Positions 52,082 through 60,659 of a stretch of DNA of 64,000 bases are shown here, in pieces; the first letter of the stretch is position 1, and each line of letters starts with the position of its first letter. The notes under the pieces were generated by a model that did not search any database, was not told where the DNA came from, and saw only the letters and a list, made by a program, of their open reading frames with translations. The stretch covers positions 111,159-175,158 of the forward strand of contig DVGH01000034.1 in NCBI GenBank assembly GCA_018712865.1, written 5' to 3'. The stretch is from Scatavimonas merdipullorum. GTDB taxonomy: Bacteria; Bacillota; Clostridia; Oscillospirales; Acutalibacteraceae. The position numbers were made by a program, and so were the translations under genes.

Positions 52082-53071
52082 TTATGCGGTAATAACTGCT
52101 ACCCCCATATTTCCCCGCGTATCAAGCTCCAGCAATAACACTGTTCTTCCCAAATTATGAATGAGCAACTCATAAGCCAGGCCTAACGAGAATACAGCAT
52201 TTGCACCAATCATATCCCCAAAAGAAAGATTAACCCGGAACAGATTTGCCGGCCGTGTAGTCTGAACTGCACCCTCTTCCAAGGTTTGCAAACAACAACC
52301 GGGCCCTGTCAGCAAAATATAATCAATTTCCTGTAAAGAGCATCTGGCACGACGCAGCACATGACAAACCTTTTCCAAAGTGCTTTGCTCTTTTCTTTCC
52401 GTCCAGCTCATATATTCACATTCTTTTATCCAGACAAGCTTGTCCGGCTTTTCAGGCAGCTTTGACACAGCATGCAGTAAAAGAGCGCCGCCACCGCTGT
52501 GCAGTAAGACAGGATCCTGCAACATAGCCTTATATCCGTTAATGAGGCTGTCTTCAACATATTCGTTTCCTATTAGAACAGCATGTTCCATTTCTCCATA
52601 AATCAAATCCTGATAAGCGTCCCAGAAAGCGACTGAGGAAGAGATGTACCCATTGACAAAGGTTTTGTTCCGGCCGGATAACTGGTATAATGACGCGACA
52701 GCCTCAGCGGTGAAAGGATCCCCGCTATGCGTGGTATGTGCCAGAGTTATTCCATAATGCCCTTCCCTGATATATGCATCGCAAATATTTTTTTGAGTAA
52801 AGGGAGTCCCTCCATAAGCAGTTGCGCAATATACGCCCCAATTACAGCCGTGTTGTCCAGCCGGCGTCAAACCTGTCTGATATACTGCCTGTAGCCCTAT
52901 TTTAGAGCAGGGATTAATCCATCGGAATGGGTGCTTCGTGTCTTCATAGCTTAACCATTCGTTGTGAATCGGCCCAGCTGTTCTTTTTTCCATCAGGCGC
53001 TCAAGCAATATACTGCCCTCGTTCCCATATTGCGAAACGAGTCCGCAGCCGGCTATTGCTACTTTTTTCAT
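52082..53071 (-). CDS. Ketosynthase-fold protein lacking the catalytic triad (chain-length-factor-like)
   Basis: A 329-residue thiolase-fold protein of the KS family. The expected Cys in xACAS is replaced (NGYISSSVAF, Tyr142/Ile143), the first His box reads LTGPG and the second reads LSFGDMIGANAV instead of GHxxGAAG. Thus it cannot act as a condensing enzyme. In type II polyketide systems an inactive KS (CLF) pairs with an active KS; the active one here is 8 kb away at 43062. The ATG at 53071 (MKKVAIAGCG) is preferred over 53095, which overlaps the preceding gene. Confidence 0.78.
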   Translation of the reverse strand: MKKVAIAGCGLVSQYGNEGSILLERLMEKRTAGPIHNEWLSYEDTKHPFRWINPCSKIGLQAVYQTGLTPAGQHGCNWGVYCATAYGGTPFTQKNICDAYIREGHYGITLAHTTHSGDPFTAEAVASLYQLSGRNKTFVNGYISSSVAFWDAYQDLIYGEMEHAVLIGNEYVEDSLINGYKAMLQDPVLLHSGGGALLLHAVSKLPEKPDKLVWIKECEYMSWTERKEQSTLEKVCHVLRRARCSLQEIDYILLTGPGCCLQTLEEGAVQTTRPANLFRVNLSFGDMIGANAVFSLGLAYELLIHNLGRTVLLLELDTRGNMGVAVITA

Positions 53072-53087
53072 TTTACACCCTATATTA

Positions 53088-53387
53088 TCATTCATTTTCT
53101 TTTTGTATTAACTTTCTCAGCCGTTCTATCCGCTCTCCCTGATCCCCCTGCTTTTCATCATAAGCAAACTTATGAAGCTTTTCGCAAACAAAATTTTTAC
53201 ACCTTCCGCAGTGCGGATGACCGGCCGCGCCGCAGCAGGCTGCAACAATACATTTGCCCCAAAAGACCTGCCCTTTTTGAACTGTACATCCCTTGCAACC
53301 CATTCTTATGCCAAGCTTACAGCTTGAACAGTCCAGGCCGCACATTGCAATACCCCGTTCATTTTCATTTGTTGGTTGACTTTTCAT
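53088..53387 (-). CDS. DUF3795 cysteine-rich protein (copy 2)
   Basis: A 99-residue DUF3795 protein with CGLDCSSCKLGIRMGC, CTVQKGQVFWGKC and AACC...HCGRCKNFVCEK cysteine blocks. The start at 53387 follows AAAGGA by 11 bases; the longer frame up to 53651 overlaps the next gene and has no family similarity. Between it and the Dph6-like gene lies a 169-base gap with no visible gene. Its relation to copy 1 is by family, not recent duplication. Confidence 0.78.
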   Translation of the reverse strand: MKSQPTNENERGIAMCGLDCSSCKLGIRMGCKGCTVQKGQVFWGKCIVAACCGAAGHPHCGRCKNFVCEKLHKFAYDEKQGDQGERIERLRKLIQKENE

Positions 53388-53556
53388 ACCTATGACCATT
53401 CCTTTCCGCTGCGCTGCAAGGCATAAAAGGGATATAAAGCCCGGTAACAGTAACGCAGCATTTAAATAATTGTGTGAAAACTGCACCTGAGAAAGCAGGA
53501 CACTGCAAAGTGCTGATAGCTTAAAAAACGCAACACTTATGACCTTATTCCGCAGA

Positions 53557-54300
53557 TTACACAGGGCATACAAGAATTCTTCTGGAGCCCCGAAAGCTTC
53601 CTTCGACCCTTTGCAGCTTATAAGCCAACGGCTCCTTAAACAGGGCGGCATTCACTACCGTTGTATGGAATTCCGTATACTCGCCAAACGGATCTACCCC
53701 GATTGCTTCCAACGCATTGACCGTGTCACGGTTATAGGGCTTTCCCAGCCAATCCTCAGAAAGGACGGGAGTTTTTATTGAGGTAATTAAACAATGAATC
53801 TTTCTTTGTTCCATTTCTTTCCAAAGCTTTTCATAAGGCATATTCACAAGAGGCATTTTAGGAATCAGGCCGGCCGCAGTACACAAGTTGATATAATGTA
53901 CTGAACTTTTTGCATATACCAGATCTCCGATGACCACATACTTGATTCCTTTTCTGGTATATTTTTTCAGCACGCGCACAAGATTGGGCCAACGTTCCAC
54001 AATGCTTCCCCGGGTTATCTCGAGCGGAATATTCATCAACTCAGCCTGACGTTCAATCAAAGACTGCTTCTGCATATGCAGAATGGAAACCGCTTCTTCC
54101 TCCTCTGCATACATAGAATGAATCAGAGCAGACGGTATGCCCGTTTCACAGGCGACAGATAACGCCAGCATACAGTCTTTACCACCGCTGAACATACATA
54201 TAAAAGGTTCCCCTTTGGGTATTTTGTTTATATCCTCCGGTAACGGTTCATCCAGCAGATAATCAACAAAGTCAAACGATTTGTTCACTTTCAGCTCCAC
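53557..54300 (-). CDS. Dph6-related ATP pyrophosphatase (adenosine nucleotide alpha-hydrolase fold)
   Basis: A 247-residue protein of the diphthine-ammonia ligase / MJ0570 group. The PP-loop is FSGGKDC (37-43), and the C-terminal FGEYTEFHTTVVNA matches the GExGEFHT box. Dph6 uses ATP and ammonia to make an amide from a carboxylate. Bacteria lack diphthamide, so a cluster-borne copy implies amidation or amide ligation in the pathway. The predicted start is GTG at 54300; a GTG at 54288 has a better placed GGAG. Overlaps the radical SAM gene by 29 bases. Confidence 0.75.
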   Translation of the reverse strand: MELKVNKSFDFVDYLLDEPLPEDINKIPKGEPFICMFSGGKDCMLALSVACETGIPSALIHSMYAEEEEAVSILHMQKQSLIERQAELMNIPLEITRGSIVERWPNLVRVLKKYTRKGIKYVVIGDLVYAKSSVHYINLCTAAGLIPKMPLVNMPYEKLWKEMEQRKIHCLITSIKTPVLSEDWLGKPYNRDTVNALEAIGVDPFGEYTEFHTTVVNAALFKEPLAYKLQRVEGSFRGSRRILVCPV

Positions 54301-55888
54301 TCTCCTTTAAAACAGCCTGTAAGGCATCGTAATGTCCCGGTTCTTTATTTTTCAATTGATACACGATATAATGACGTAATAATCCATTTGTATACTGCGC
54401 ACATGCATTATGCAGCGGAATGACTTGCGATACATATTCATCATACAGACGTTCGGCCTTCTCTAAATCATGATCTTTATAGATAATCTTGAAATAATTT
54501 TTGTGCAGCATAAAAAGACGGCGGTCGGTTTCTTTCTTTAATTGTACATAATTATTCAGCTTGTCCCCCAAAATCGGCAATAAATAAGCCAGGGTATACA
54601 TAAAGTTTTCGTATTGACTGGCGGTAGAAAATATCTCTGAGGGCCAGAACTTTCTACGAATAAACTGAAAAACAGGGAGGATTTTTTTATCAGTCAAATG
54701 GTATGCCGCCTGATTGTCAATATAAGAGTAATCCTCCCTCAGCAAACCGTCGCTGACAAGCTTATGATAGATTTCTGAATTATAATAGATATCCAGACAA
54801 CTGATATAGTGGCCCAGTTCGGCGCTTTCCACTGTAAGGAGAAATTCATAGTTGTCAGACAGCGATTGTTCGGTACTGTATGGGTTAAGCATAATAAAAC
54901 CCATTCTGGGGTGTATTCCCATTTGCTTTAACAGGCGAACAGCGGTGTTATTATCCTGTACCGAAGCCCGCTTATTGTAAAGCGCAAGATCAGCTGCATT
55001 GGCCGATTCAATTCCAATAAATATGTTATAGAAGCCGGCCTCTTTCATAAGCAGCAGCAGTTTTCGATCCTCTTCTTCATTATGAAAGGAATCCGCACGT
55101 ATGTAACATCGGAATGAAAATTTAACCGGGCATCGAATGGCCAGACTGCAAAACTTTTTCAGATTAGCTTTGCCAACGCTCCCAAAATCCGGAAAAGATG
55201 AATCGACAAAATTAAAGCACTGAATACCCGTCTCCTGATAAACAGCGACTATTTCGCTTAAGATGCTTTCCGGCGCCCTGTAGCTTGGCTTTTCATTCAC
55301 AGAACAAAACGAACATCGTCCGGCACATCCATGCTTTGTAATTAACCCCGCGTAAAGGATCCTTTCCTGTTTTAAAATTTTTCTGGAAGGAAGGCAAAGC
55401 TCTGTAATTGACAAATATGACGGGGTTTTCCCACGCAGACTGCGCTGCGTTACAATATGAGGATGTGCATCCAAAAAAGGCCGTATATCGGAGATATTCT
55501 CCATTTTTTGCATGACCTCATCAATCGTTTTTTCTCCGTGCCCCAGTACAATAAAATCTGTTTGGGGGCAGTCCCTGAAAATCAATTCATAGCTGGCAGA
55601 CGCAAACTGGCTGCCTAAAAAAATAATTGCGTGTTGGTTTAACCTGCGAATATACTCAACCAATTCAAAAGTAAACCGTGCCGAATCGTTATAGATTGCT
55701 ATCCCATAGAGATCGCACGACAGATCGATTTTATCAAATTGTACTTGTTTGTCCGCATCAAACAGCAATTTCACCAGGTCACAGTCGTGTCCCTGCATCA
55801 ATAAATAGGCATATATACGGCTGATCCCTAAATATTCTTCGCCCACAAACTGTGTATTGCTGGCAGCATAAATCAATTGCAAACGCAC
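54272..55888 (-). CDS. Cobalamin-binding-type radical SAM enzyme C
   Basis: A 538-residue class B radical SAM protein. C188, C192 and C195 lie in CAGRCSFC, after a B12-like N-terminal domain; the C-terminal extension is about 150 residues. It resembles enzyme A in length, FNFVDSSF and the GFIMLNPYSTEQSL / GFIMLHPYSSLQDL block, so the two are probably paralogues with related chemistry. The start is GTG after AGGTGAG. Coupled to the Dph6-like gene. Confidence 0.84.
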   Translation of the reverse strand: MRLQLIYAASNTQFVGEEYLGISRIYAYLLMQGHDCDLVKLLFDADKQVQFDKIDLSCDLYGIAIYNDSARFTFELVEYIRRLNQHAIIFLGSQFASASYELIFRDCPQTDFIVLGHGEKTIDEVMQKMENISDIRPFLDAHPHIVTQRSLRGKTPSYLSITELCLPSRKILKQERILYAGLITKHGCAGRCSFCSVNEKPSYRAPESILSEIVAVYQETGIQCFNFVDSSFPDFGSVGKANLKKFCSLAIRCPVKFSFRCYIRADSFHNEEEDRKLLLLMKEAGFYNIFIGIESANAADLALYNKRASVQDNNTAVRLLKQMGIHPRMGFIMLNPYSTEQSLSDNYEFLLTVESAELGHYISCLDIYYNSEIYHKLVSDGLLREDYSYIDNQAAYHLTDKKILPVFQFIRRKFWPSEIFSTASQYENFMYTLAYLLPILGDKLNNYVQLKKETDRRLFMLHKNYFKIIYKDHDLEKAERLYDEYVSQVIPLHNACAQYTNGLLRHYIVYQLKNKEPGHYDALQAVLKESGAESEQIV

Positions 55889-55918
55889 GGCTACTCACCT
55901 ACTGTTAAAATCAGTTCA

Positions 55919-56716
55919 TTATTCTGTAAACCATTGCAACAAGTCATCCACCATCTGATTGGATATTTTATGTCCAGTTTTGGGATACAGGCGTAATGTA
56001 AGCTGTTGTTGTTTTTGAACTGCGGCATATCTCTCATAAAGCGAATCAAAGCTTTTTTTTACCAAATCGACCGGCGCAGCCATGTCAATCGTTCCATTCA
56101 TAAAAAGAATTCGGGGCCAGGTAATTCCTTCTTTATAATGCTCGATTGGATGGTACCGCCTGATGTCGTTTTTGACTTTTTCATATCGTATTACCTGTCT
56201 GTCCACAGAGAAAAAGCGGAAGGATGCAAATAAATTATTCCTGACCGAATACTCCCAATCATAAAAACCGAGCAGCGCGGCCACTTGTGTGACATTAAAA
56301 TACATGTACCCGGCGCAAAGGGCCACATTCGCACCTATAGACAGGCCAACACATGTTATGTTTTGAAGGTTCAGATCAAACAACTTGCTTTTTGTTTGTA
56401 AATACGCTGTCACGGATCCGATATCCTTTGCTGTGAGGTTAATATCTGTGTAAATATGGTTAAAATCATATACACGGCGGACGTCAAAGCTGTCTACTCT
56501 GGCTCCATGTCCGCGCATATCCATCAGTACGACGAAATATCCCCTTTCTGCCAGAAGATACGCCAGCGGCAGTTCATGCTCTTTGTTTTCTAAAATTTTA
56601 TGGAACAGATAAACAACGGATTTTTGTCCGGATCTGTTTTGGTCGTAAACAAATAATACCGATATCTCATCTATCCTGACTTGTTCAATATATATTGTTT
56701 TTATACAATTACCCAT
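55919..56716 (-). CDS. Alpha/beta hydrolase
   Basis: A 265-residue alpha/beta hydrolase of the peptidase S9/BAAT-like sort. Nucleophile S126 in GLSIGAN, aspartate in NGTIDMAAP and histidine in YPKTGHKIS make a complete triad; MDMRGHG near 65 forms the oxyanion region. No signal peptide. It could hydrolyse an ester or thioester in the pathway or edit carrier-bound chains. Thirty bases upstream of radical SAM enzyme C. Confidence 0.75.
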   Translation of the reverse strand: MGNCIKTIYIEQVRIDEISVLFVYDQNRSGQKSVVYLFHKILENKEHELPLAYLLAERGYFVVLMDMRGHGARVDSFDVRRVYDFNHIYTDINLTAKDIGSVTAYLQTKSKLFDLNLQNITCVGLSIGANVALCAGYMYFNVTQVAALLGFYDWEYSVRNNLFASFRFFSVDRQVIRYEKVKNDIRRYHPIEHYKEGITWPRILFMNGTIDMAAPVDLVKKSFDSLYERYAAVQKQQQLTLRLYPKTGHKISNQMVDDLLQWFTE

Positions 56717-56726
56717 TTTTACTTCC

Positions 56727-57461
56727 CTATAAACTTAATCCACCGTCAACACGAAGAATCTGGCCATTGATACCGCTCGCATAATCAGAGGCCAGTAGTA
56801 TTACAGCATGGGCAATATCAGTTGCCGTAATTTCTTTGTTCAACGGTATTTTTTTTATTATTTTCTTCTTTTCCTCATCAGTAAAGCGGTTCATATCCGT
56901 AAAAACCGGCCCCGGAGAAACTCCGTTGACACGGACTCCGTAACGTCCCAACTCTTTGGCTAACGCAGCGGTCAAACCCTTAACGCCCGCCTTTGATGCA
57001 ATGTATGCGGATTGTAAGGGCATTACCTTTTCAACAGCTGTGGAGATAATATTAATAATACATCCCTGCTTTGCCCGGGCCATGGAGCGGGCAGCGTATT
57101 TAGAACATAAAAAAACGCTTTTTAAGTTGGTATTTATCGTCACGTCCCAGTCGGCTTCAGAGATACCAAACAGATAATTTTTCTGTAGAATCCCTGCATT
57201 ATTCACTAAAACGTCGATCTGTTGTTTATTTTGATCCAGCTTTGTAAACAGGTTTTTTATTTCTGATGGTACGGTAAGGTCTGCCTGCATTAAATGGCAC
57301 GTCGCGCCCAAATCAAAAATTTCGCGGGCGGTACATTGGGCTGCCTGCTCGGAACGATGGTAATTCAGAAAGATTTCCGCACCGCATTTAGCCATCTCTA
57401 TTGCGATAGCCTTCCCTATTCCTTTAGACGATCCAGTAATGAATACGCGTTTATTTTTCAT
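56727..57461 (-). CDS. Short-chain dehydrogenase/reductase, FabG-like
   Basis: A 244-residue classical SDR. The cofactor loop is TGSSKGIG (9-16), NNAG at 87-90, catalytic S140, Y153 and K157 (YIASK), and DGGLSL at the C-terminus. Close to FabG in length and motifs, so it is likely to reduce a 3-ketoacyl-carrier intermediate made by the ketosynthase, or oxidise a sugar or cyclitol hydroxyl. The ATG at 57461 replaces a TTG at 57470. Confidence 0.86.
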   Translation of the reverse strand: MKNKRVFITGSSKGIGKAIAIEMAKCGAEIFLNYHRSEQAAQCTAREIFDLGATCHLMQADLTVPSEIKNLFTKLDQNKQQIDVLVNNAGILQKNYLFGISEADWDVTINTNLKSVFLCSKYAARSMARAKQGCIINIISTAVEKVMPLQSAYIASKAGVKGLTAALAKELGRYGVRVNGVSPGPVFTDMNRFTDEEKKKIIKKIPLNKEITATDIAHAVILLASDYASGINGQILRVDGGLSL

Positions 57462-57556
57462 ACGAATCAAAAGTTATCTTCCTCTCATTACATAACCAAA
57501 CGCAGGATCCGTTTCAATCAAATTTTATCTTATTAAACTTTATCCATACAAAATCA

Positions 57557-58156
57557 TTACAAAACCTTCTTGTTTTTGTCTGGATAAATTGCGTGTGTCA
57601 GGAAATTGGCTCGATTTAAAAATTCGAGTAGCTCTTCTGCGCACTCCGGTAAAGTCTGTGTCTCTGTGTTTAATACGATATCCGCACACAGCGGCTCCTC
57701 ATATACTGCTGAAATTCCTGTGAAATTTTCTATTTCTCCGGCAAGCGCCTTCTTATACAATCCCTTGGGATCCCTTTGTATACATGTTTTAATCTGCGCT
57801 TTTACGAAGACCTCTATAAAACGTTCATCGCCAATCCTTTTTTTTGCCCATTCTCTCATCTCGGCTTGCGGCGAAATAACGCTTACAATGACGATGCTGC
57901 CGTTTTGACTTAATGAAGACGCAGCATCGGAGATCCTGCGGATATTCTCCATGCGGTCCACCTGAGAAAAACCAAGGCCGGCGCTGAAAGTTTTCCGGAC
58001 AATGTCCCCATCCAAGCAACGTACGTCATACCCCTGCATTTGTAATAAATCAGACACTCTGTTGGCTATTGTTGTTTTTCCGGCTCCTGACAGTCCTGTC
58101 AGCCAGATGACAAACCCTGCCGGATTCGTCCCAGCCTGTGTAAAATTATGTTTCAT
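57557..58156 (-). CDS. cysC: Adenylylsulfate kinase CysC
   Basis: A 199-residue APS kinase that phosphorylates APS at the 3'-OH to give PAPS. Walker A is GLSGAGKT (21-28), then CLDGDIVRKTF, a RRISDAA stretch, RDPKGLYKKALAGEI and YEEPLCADIVLNT, all APS kinase marks. The ATG at 58156 after AGAGAGG is chosen. Its neighbour is a TauE/SafE permease. Together with CysD and CysN at 35-37 kb the cluster encodes PAPS synthesis from sulfate. Confidence 0.92.
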   Translation of the reverse strand: MKHNFTQAGTNPAGFVIWLTGLSGAGKTTIANRVSDLLQMQGYDVRCLDGDIVRKTFSAGLGFSQVDRMENIRRISDAASSLSQNGSIVIVSVISPQAEMREWAKKRIGDERFIEVFVKAQIKTCIQRDPKGLYKKALAGEIENFTGISAVYEEPLCADIVLNTETQTLPECAEELLEFLNRANFLTHAIYPDKNKKVL

Positions 58157-58186
58157 GAACCATTCCTCTCTGTAAGTGCATAACAC

Positions 58187-58942
58187 CTATCCTGCGAAAT
58201 ACTTCAATATATTCCACGTGTTCAATACTACGATAAAAATTCCAACGATCAATGTCAGTTTTTTATCGGCCAGTCTTTTACAGACCAGCGCCGCCAGGGG
58301 AGCGGCAAGCGCTCCTCCAACAGCAAGTCCCAGAATAACCTGCCAATAATCTCCTATTCCCATAAAAACAGCAAATGTAAAGGACTGCACAATGGTAACA
58401 AAAAACTCTGCCGTATTGACAGTCCCTATAACAAAGCGTGTCTTATAGCTTGATACAAGCATCGTAGAAGTAACGATCGGACCCCATCCGCCTCCGCCGA
58501 CGGCATCACAAAAGCCGCCTATAAGGCCGACAGCCCATACTTTTTTATAATCAAAAAATTTTTTTAAAAAAAAACCTTTCAGCGCACGATATATCACAAC
58601 AAATCCCATGATAATCAGATAGATTGCAATAAACGGGGTCAGCGCCTCTCCCGAGACGTTAACAAGTACATAAGCACCTAAAACCCCTCCGATAGTCCCG
58701 GGAATAATCAGACTCTTAAACAGGGAAAAATCAATATTCTTACATTTCCAGTGTGAAATTCCGGAGACCAATGTTGTGAACACCTCTGCCGTATGTACGC
58801 TGGCACTTGCTATTCTGATTGGTACCCCTACGGCGGTAAGGAAGGTTGTCGAACATACGCCATATGCCATACCCAGTGCTCCATCTACCGTTTGGGCAAT
58901 AAAGCCTATCAATATGTATATGAAAAATTGATAGTACTCCAC
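58187..58942 (-). CDS. TauE/SafE family permease (probable sulfate transport)
   Basis: A 251-residue protein with about eight helices and the two TauE/SafE repeats, the first at GFIAQTVDGALGMAYGV and the second at GGFCDAVGGGGWGPIV. The family moves sulfite, sulfate, sulfonates and other anions. Because the next gene is cysC, sulfate import for activation is the most likely role, although export of a sulfur anion cannot be excluded. The start is a GTG with AGGAGA. Confidence 0.85.
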   Translation of the reverse strand: MEYYQFFIYILIGFIAQTVDGALGMAYGVCSTTFLTAVGVPIRIASASVHTAEVFTTLVSGISHWKCKNIDFSLFKSLIIPGTIGGVLGAYVLVNVSGEALTPFIAIYLIIMGFVVIYRALKGFFLKKFFDYKKVWAVGLIGGFCDAVGGGGWGPIVTSTMLVSSYKTRFVIGTVNTAEFFVTIVQSFTFAVFMGIGDYWQVILGLAVGGALAAPLAALVCKRLADKKLTLIVGIFIVVLNTWNILKYFAG

Positions 58943-58956
58943 ATTATTTCTCCTAT

Positions 58957-60534
58957 TTAACTATATAAAATACTCATCAGAAACCATTTCAGATAAAACA
59001 GTGAACTTAATCCATCTTTTCCCTCTGCCCATAGATTTCTGATTCTTTTTTGCTTAGATAACAGTTTATTTATCAGCCTGCATTTTGTTTTATTCTCTTG
59101 AATCAGCTCGAAAGAATTCTTTACATAATAATTCAACTCCGACAAATCAATGTTGGGATTTTTATAAATAATTTCGCCTTCCTCAATAATATTTTCATTA
59201 TTGACGAAAAACTTATCCCAGTTATAGCACCTATCCTCTTTTTTTGCATTGTTCCAAATATCGGTCCCCGGATACATAATGGGGCTGTAGAACAAACCGG
59301 TAATATATCTGTCATTGTTCAGTTTGTGCTCTTTAAAAAAACGGATGGTTTTATTAAAAATGTTTGCATCATCTCCGGGTAATCCATAGAGGATGGAAAT
59401 AACACATAAAATATGTATACGGCTTGTTTTCTTAAACAGCTTCGCGGCCTTCACCTCATAATCAGACCGCGTCGCCTTTGAAACCTTATGGTTGTAAATT
59501 AAGGTGTCGAGCGAAACGCTTTCCAGCCCATATAAAATATATTTACAATTTGTATTTTTTAAATAATCCAGCTTTTCTTCCGTCATAATATCTATTCGCG
59601 TTTCAAATCCCCACGGAACCTTTCGTTGTCTGAAATAGTCGCAGACAGCTTTATAAGAAGATAAATTCCCCCCAAACATAGCGTCATAAATTCCAAATTT
59701 TTTTGGTTTATAACGGGTATATAAATAATCTATCTGCTTAATTATATTTTCTACCGACGAGCTCCTGTAGCGGCCCTGGTCGATTACCCTGCCGTTACAA
59801 AATGTGCAGCGGCCGACACATCCCCGGCTGCTCAGAAGCACGCCTGTAGGGTCCTGATCTCCCCAAAAAGGTCCTTTTACCGCCTTAACATAATCGCGGT
59901 ACAATTCAATTTCAAAATCTTCATATACATTGTATACAGGCGGCAGTGTGTTGATATCTTCCACCAGGCCGGATCCTACATTTGATATAACCCTGCCGTT
60001 TTCTTTATATGAAATACCGGCAATGTCGGCCAAATCAATGTCATGATTGATATAGCCCCGAATAATTTTTAACGCAATTTCTTCCCCTTCGCCTTTAATA
60101 ACAATATTTACCGGGTATTTGTCCAGTATTTCCTTGTCGAAGATTGTCGCATGGATGCCGCCGGTAATAATAATACAATTCGGCAGAACGCGCCGTAGCA
60201 GTTGGATCGTTCTAAAAGAATAGTTTGCCGTACCGGTAAAATTACAATCGACTAAAACGATCTCGAATTGATGCTCTAAAAAATATTCAGTTAACTGCTG
60301 TTCCGGAAAGTCCTGTTTTGCCATATTGAAATTATTGATATATAATTTATCGTTCAAAAGTTTTTGATAGGAATCTTTTTCGATTTTTTTGCAATCAACA
60401 AAATGGATATTAGCATCAAGGATATCAAATATAATTTTATTTTCCCTTAAATAAGCGGCAATGCTCATTAGTCCCTGAGGAGGACATTTCAGCACATAAG
60501 GCTTCGGGGCGTGCAGCACACCTACTTTTAGCAT
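58957..60534 (-). CDS. Cobalamin-binding-type radical SAM enzyme D
   Basis: A 525-residue class B radical SAM protein. N-terminal B12-like domain (PPQGLMSIAAYL, ITGGIHAT, IKGEGEE), then C239, C243, C246 in CVGRCTFC. The second half contains SILYGLPGDDANIF, as in other B12 radical SAM enzymes. I start it at the ATG at 60534 (MLKVGVLHAPKPY); a frame to 60615 would run through a large inverted repeat. Possibly a methylase. First of the four class B enzymes in transcription order. Confidence 0.82.
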   Translation of the reverse strand: MLKVGVLHAPKPYVLKCPPQGLMSIAAYLRENKIIFDILDANIHFVDCKKIEKDSYQKLLNDKLYINNFNMAKQDFPEQQLTEYFLEHQFEIVLVDCNFTGTANYSFRTIQLLRRVLPNCIIITGGIHATIFDKEILDKYPVNIVIKGEGEEIALKIIRGYINHDIDLADIAGISYKENGRVISNVGSGLVEDINTLPPVYNVYEDFEIELYRDYVKAVKGPFWGDQDPTGVLLSSRGCVGRCTFCNGRVIDQGRYRSSSVENIIKQIDYLYTRYKPKKFGIYDAMFGGNLSSYKAVCDYFRQRKVPWGFETRIDIMTEEKLDYLKNTNCKYILYGLESVSLDTLIYNHKVSKATRSDYEVKAAKLFKKTSRIHILCVISILYGLPGDDANIFNKTIRFFKEHKLNNDRYITGLFYSPIMYPGTDIWNNAKKEDRCYNWDKFFVNNENIIEEGEIIYKNPNIDLSELNYYVKNSFELIQENKTKCRLINKLLSKQKRIRNLWAEGKDGLSSLFYLKWFLMSILYS

Positions 60535-60592
60535 AATTTTATGCACTTCCTTTTCCATAAACAGGATATGTTTCGTCAGGTAAATTCCGGCC

Positions 60593-60622
60593 CCGCCGCA
60601 TGAAAACATTTTCATGCGGCGG
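60593..60622. repeat. Perfect 14-bp inverted repeat in the leader of radical SAM gene D
   Basis: Arms CCGCCGCATGAAAA and TTTTCATGCGGCGG are separated by two bases (CA). It lies between the alcohol dehydrogenase stop (60660) and the start at 60534. On the minus strand no T-tract follows, so it is not an ordinary terminator. It could stabilise the 3' end of the upstream message, slow polymerase, or be a protein-binding site. Confidence 0.8.
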
Positions 60623-60659
60623 TTAAGCCATTTGGTAACTAACTGCTTTCCTCAATCGC

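Noticed and set aside
53388..53651. N-terminal extension of the second DUF3795 protein
   Set aside because: The extension overlaps the Dph6-like gene, has no family similarity, and a better placed start exists at 53387.
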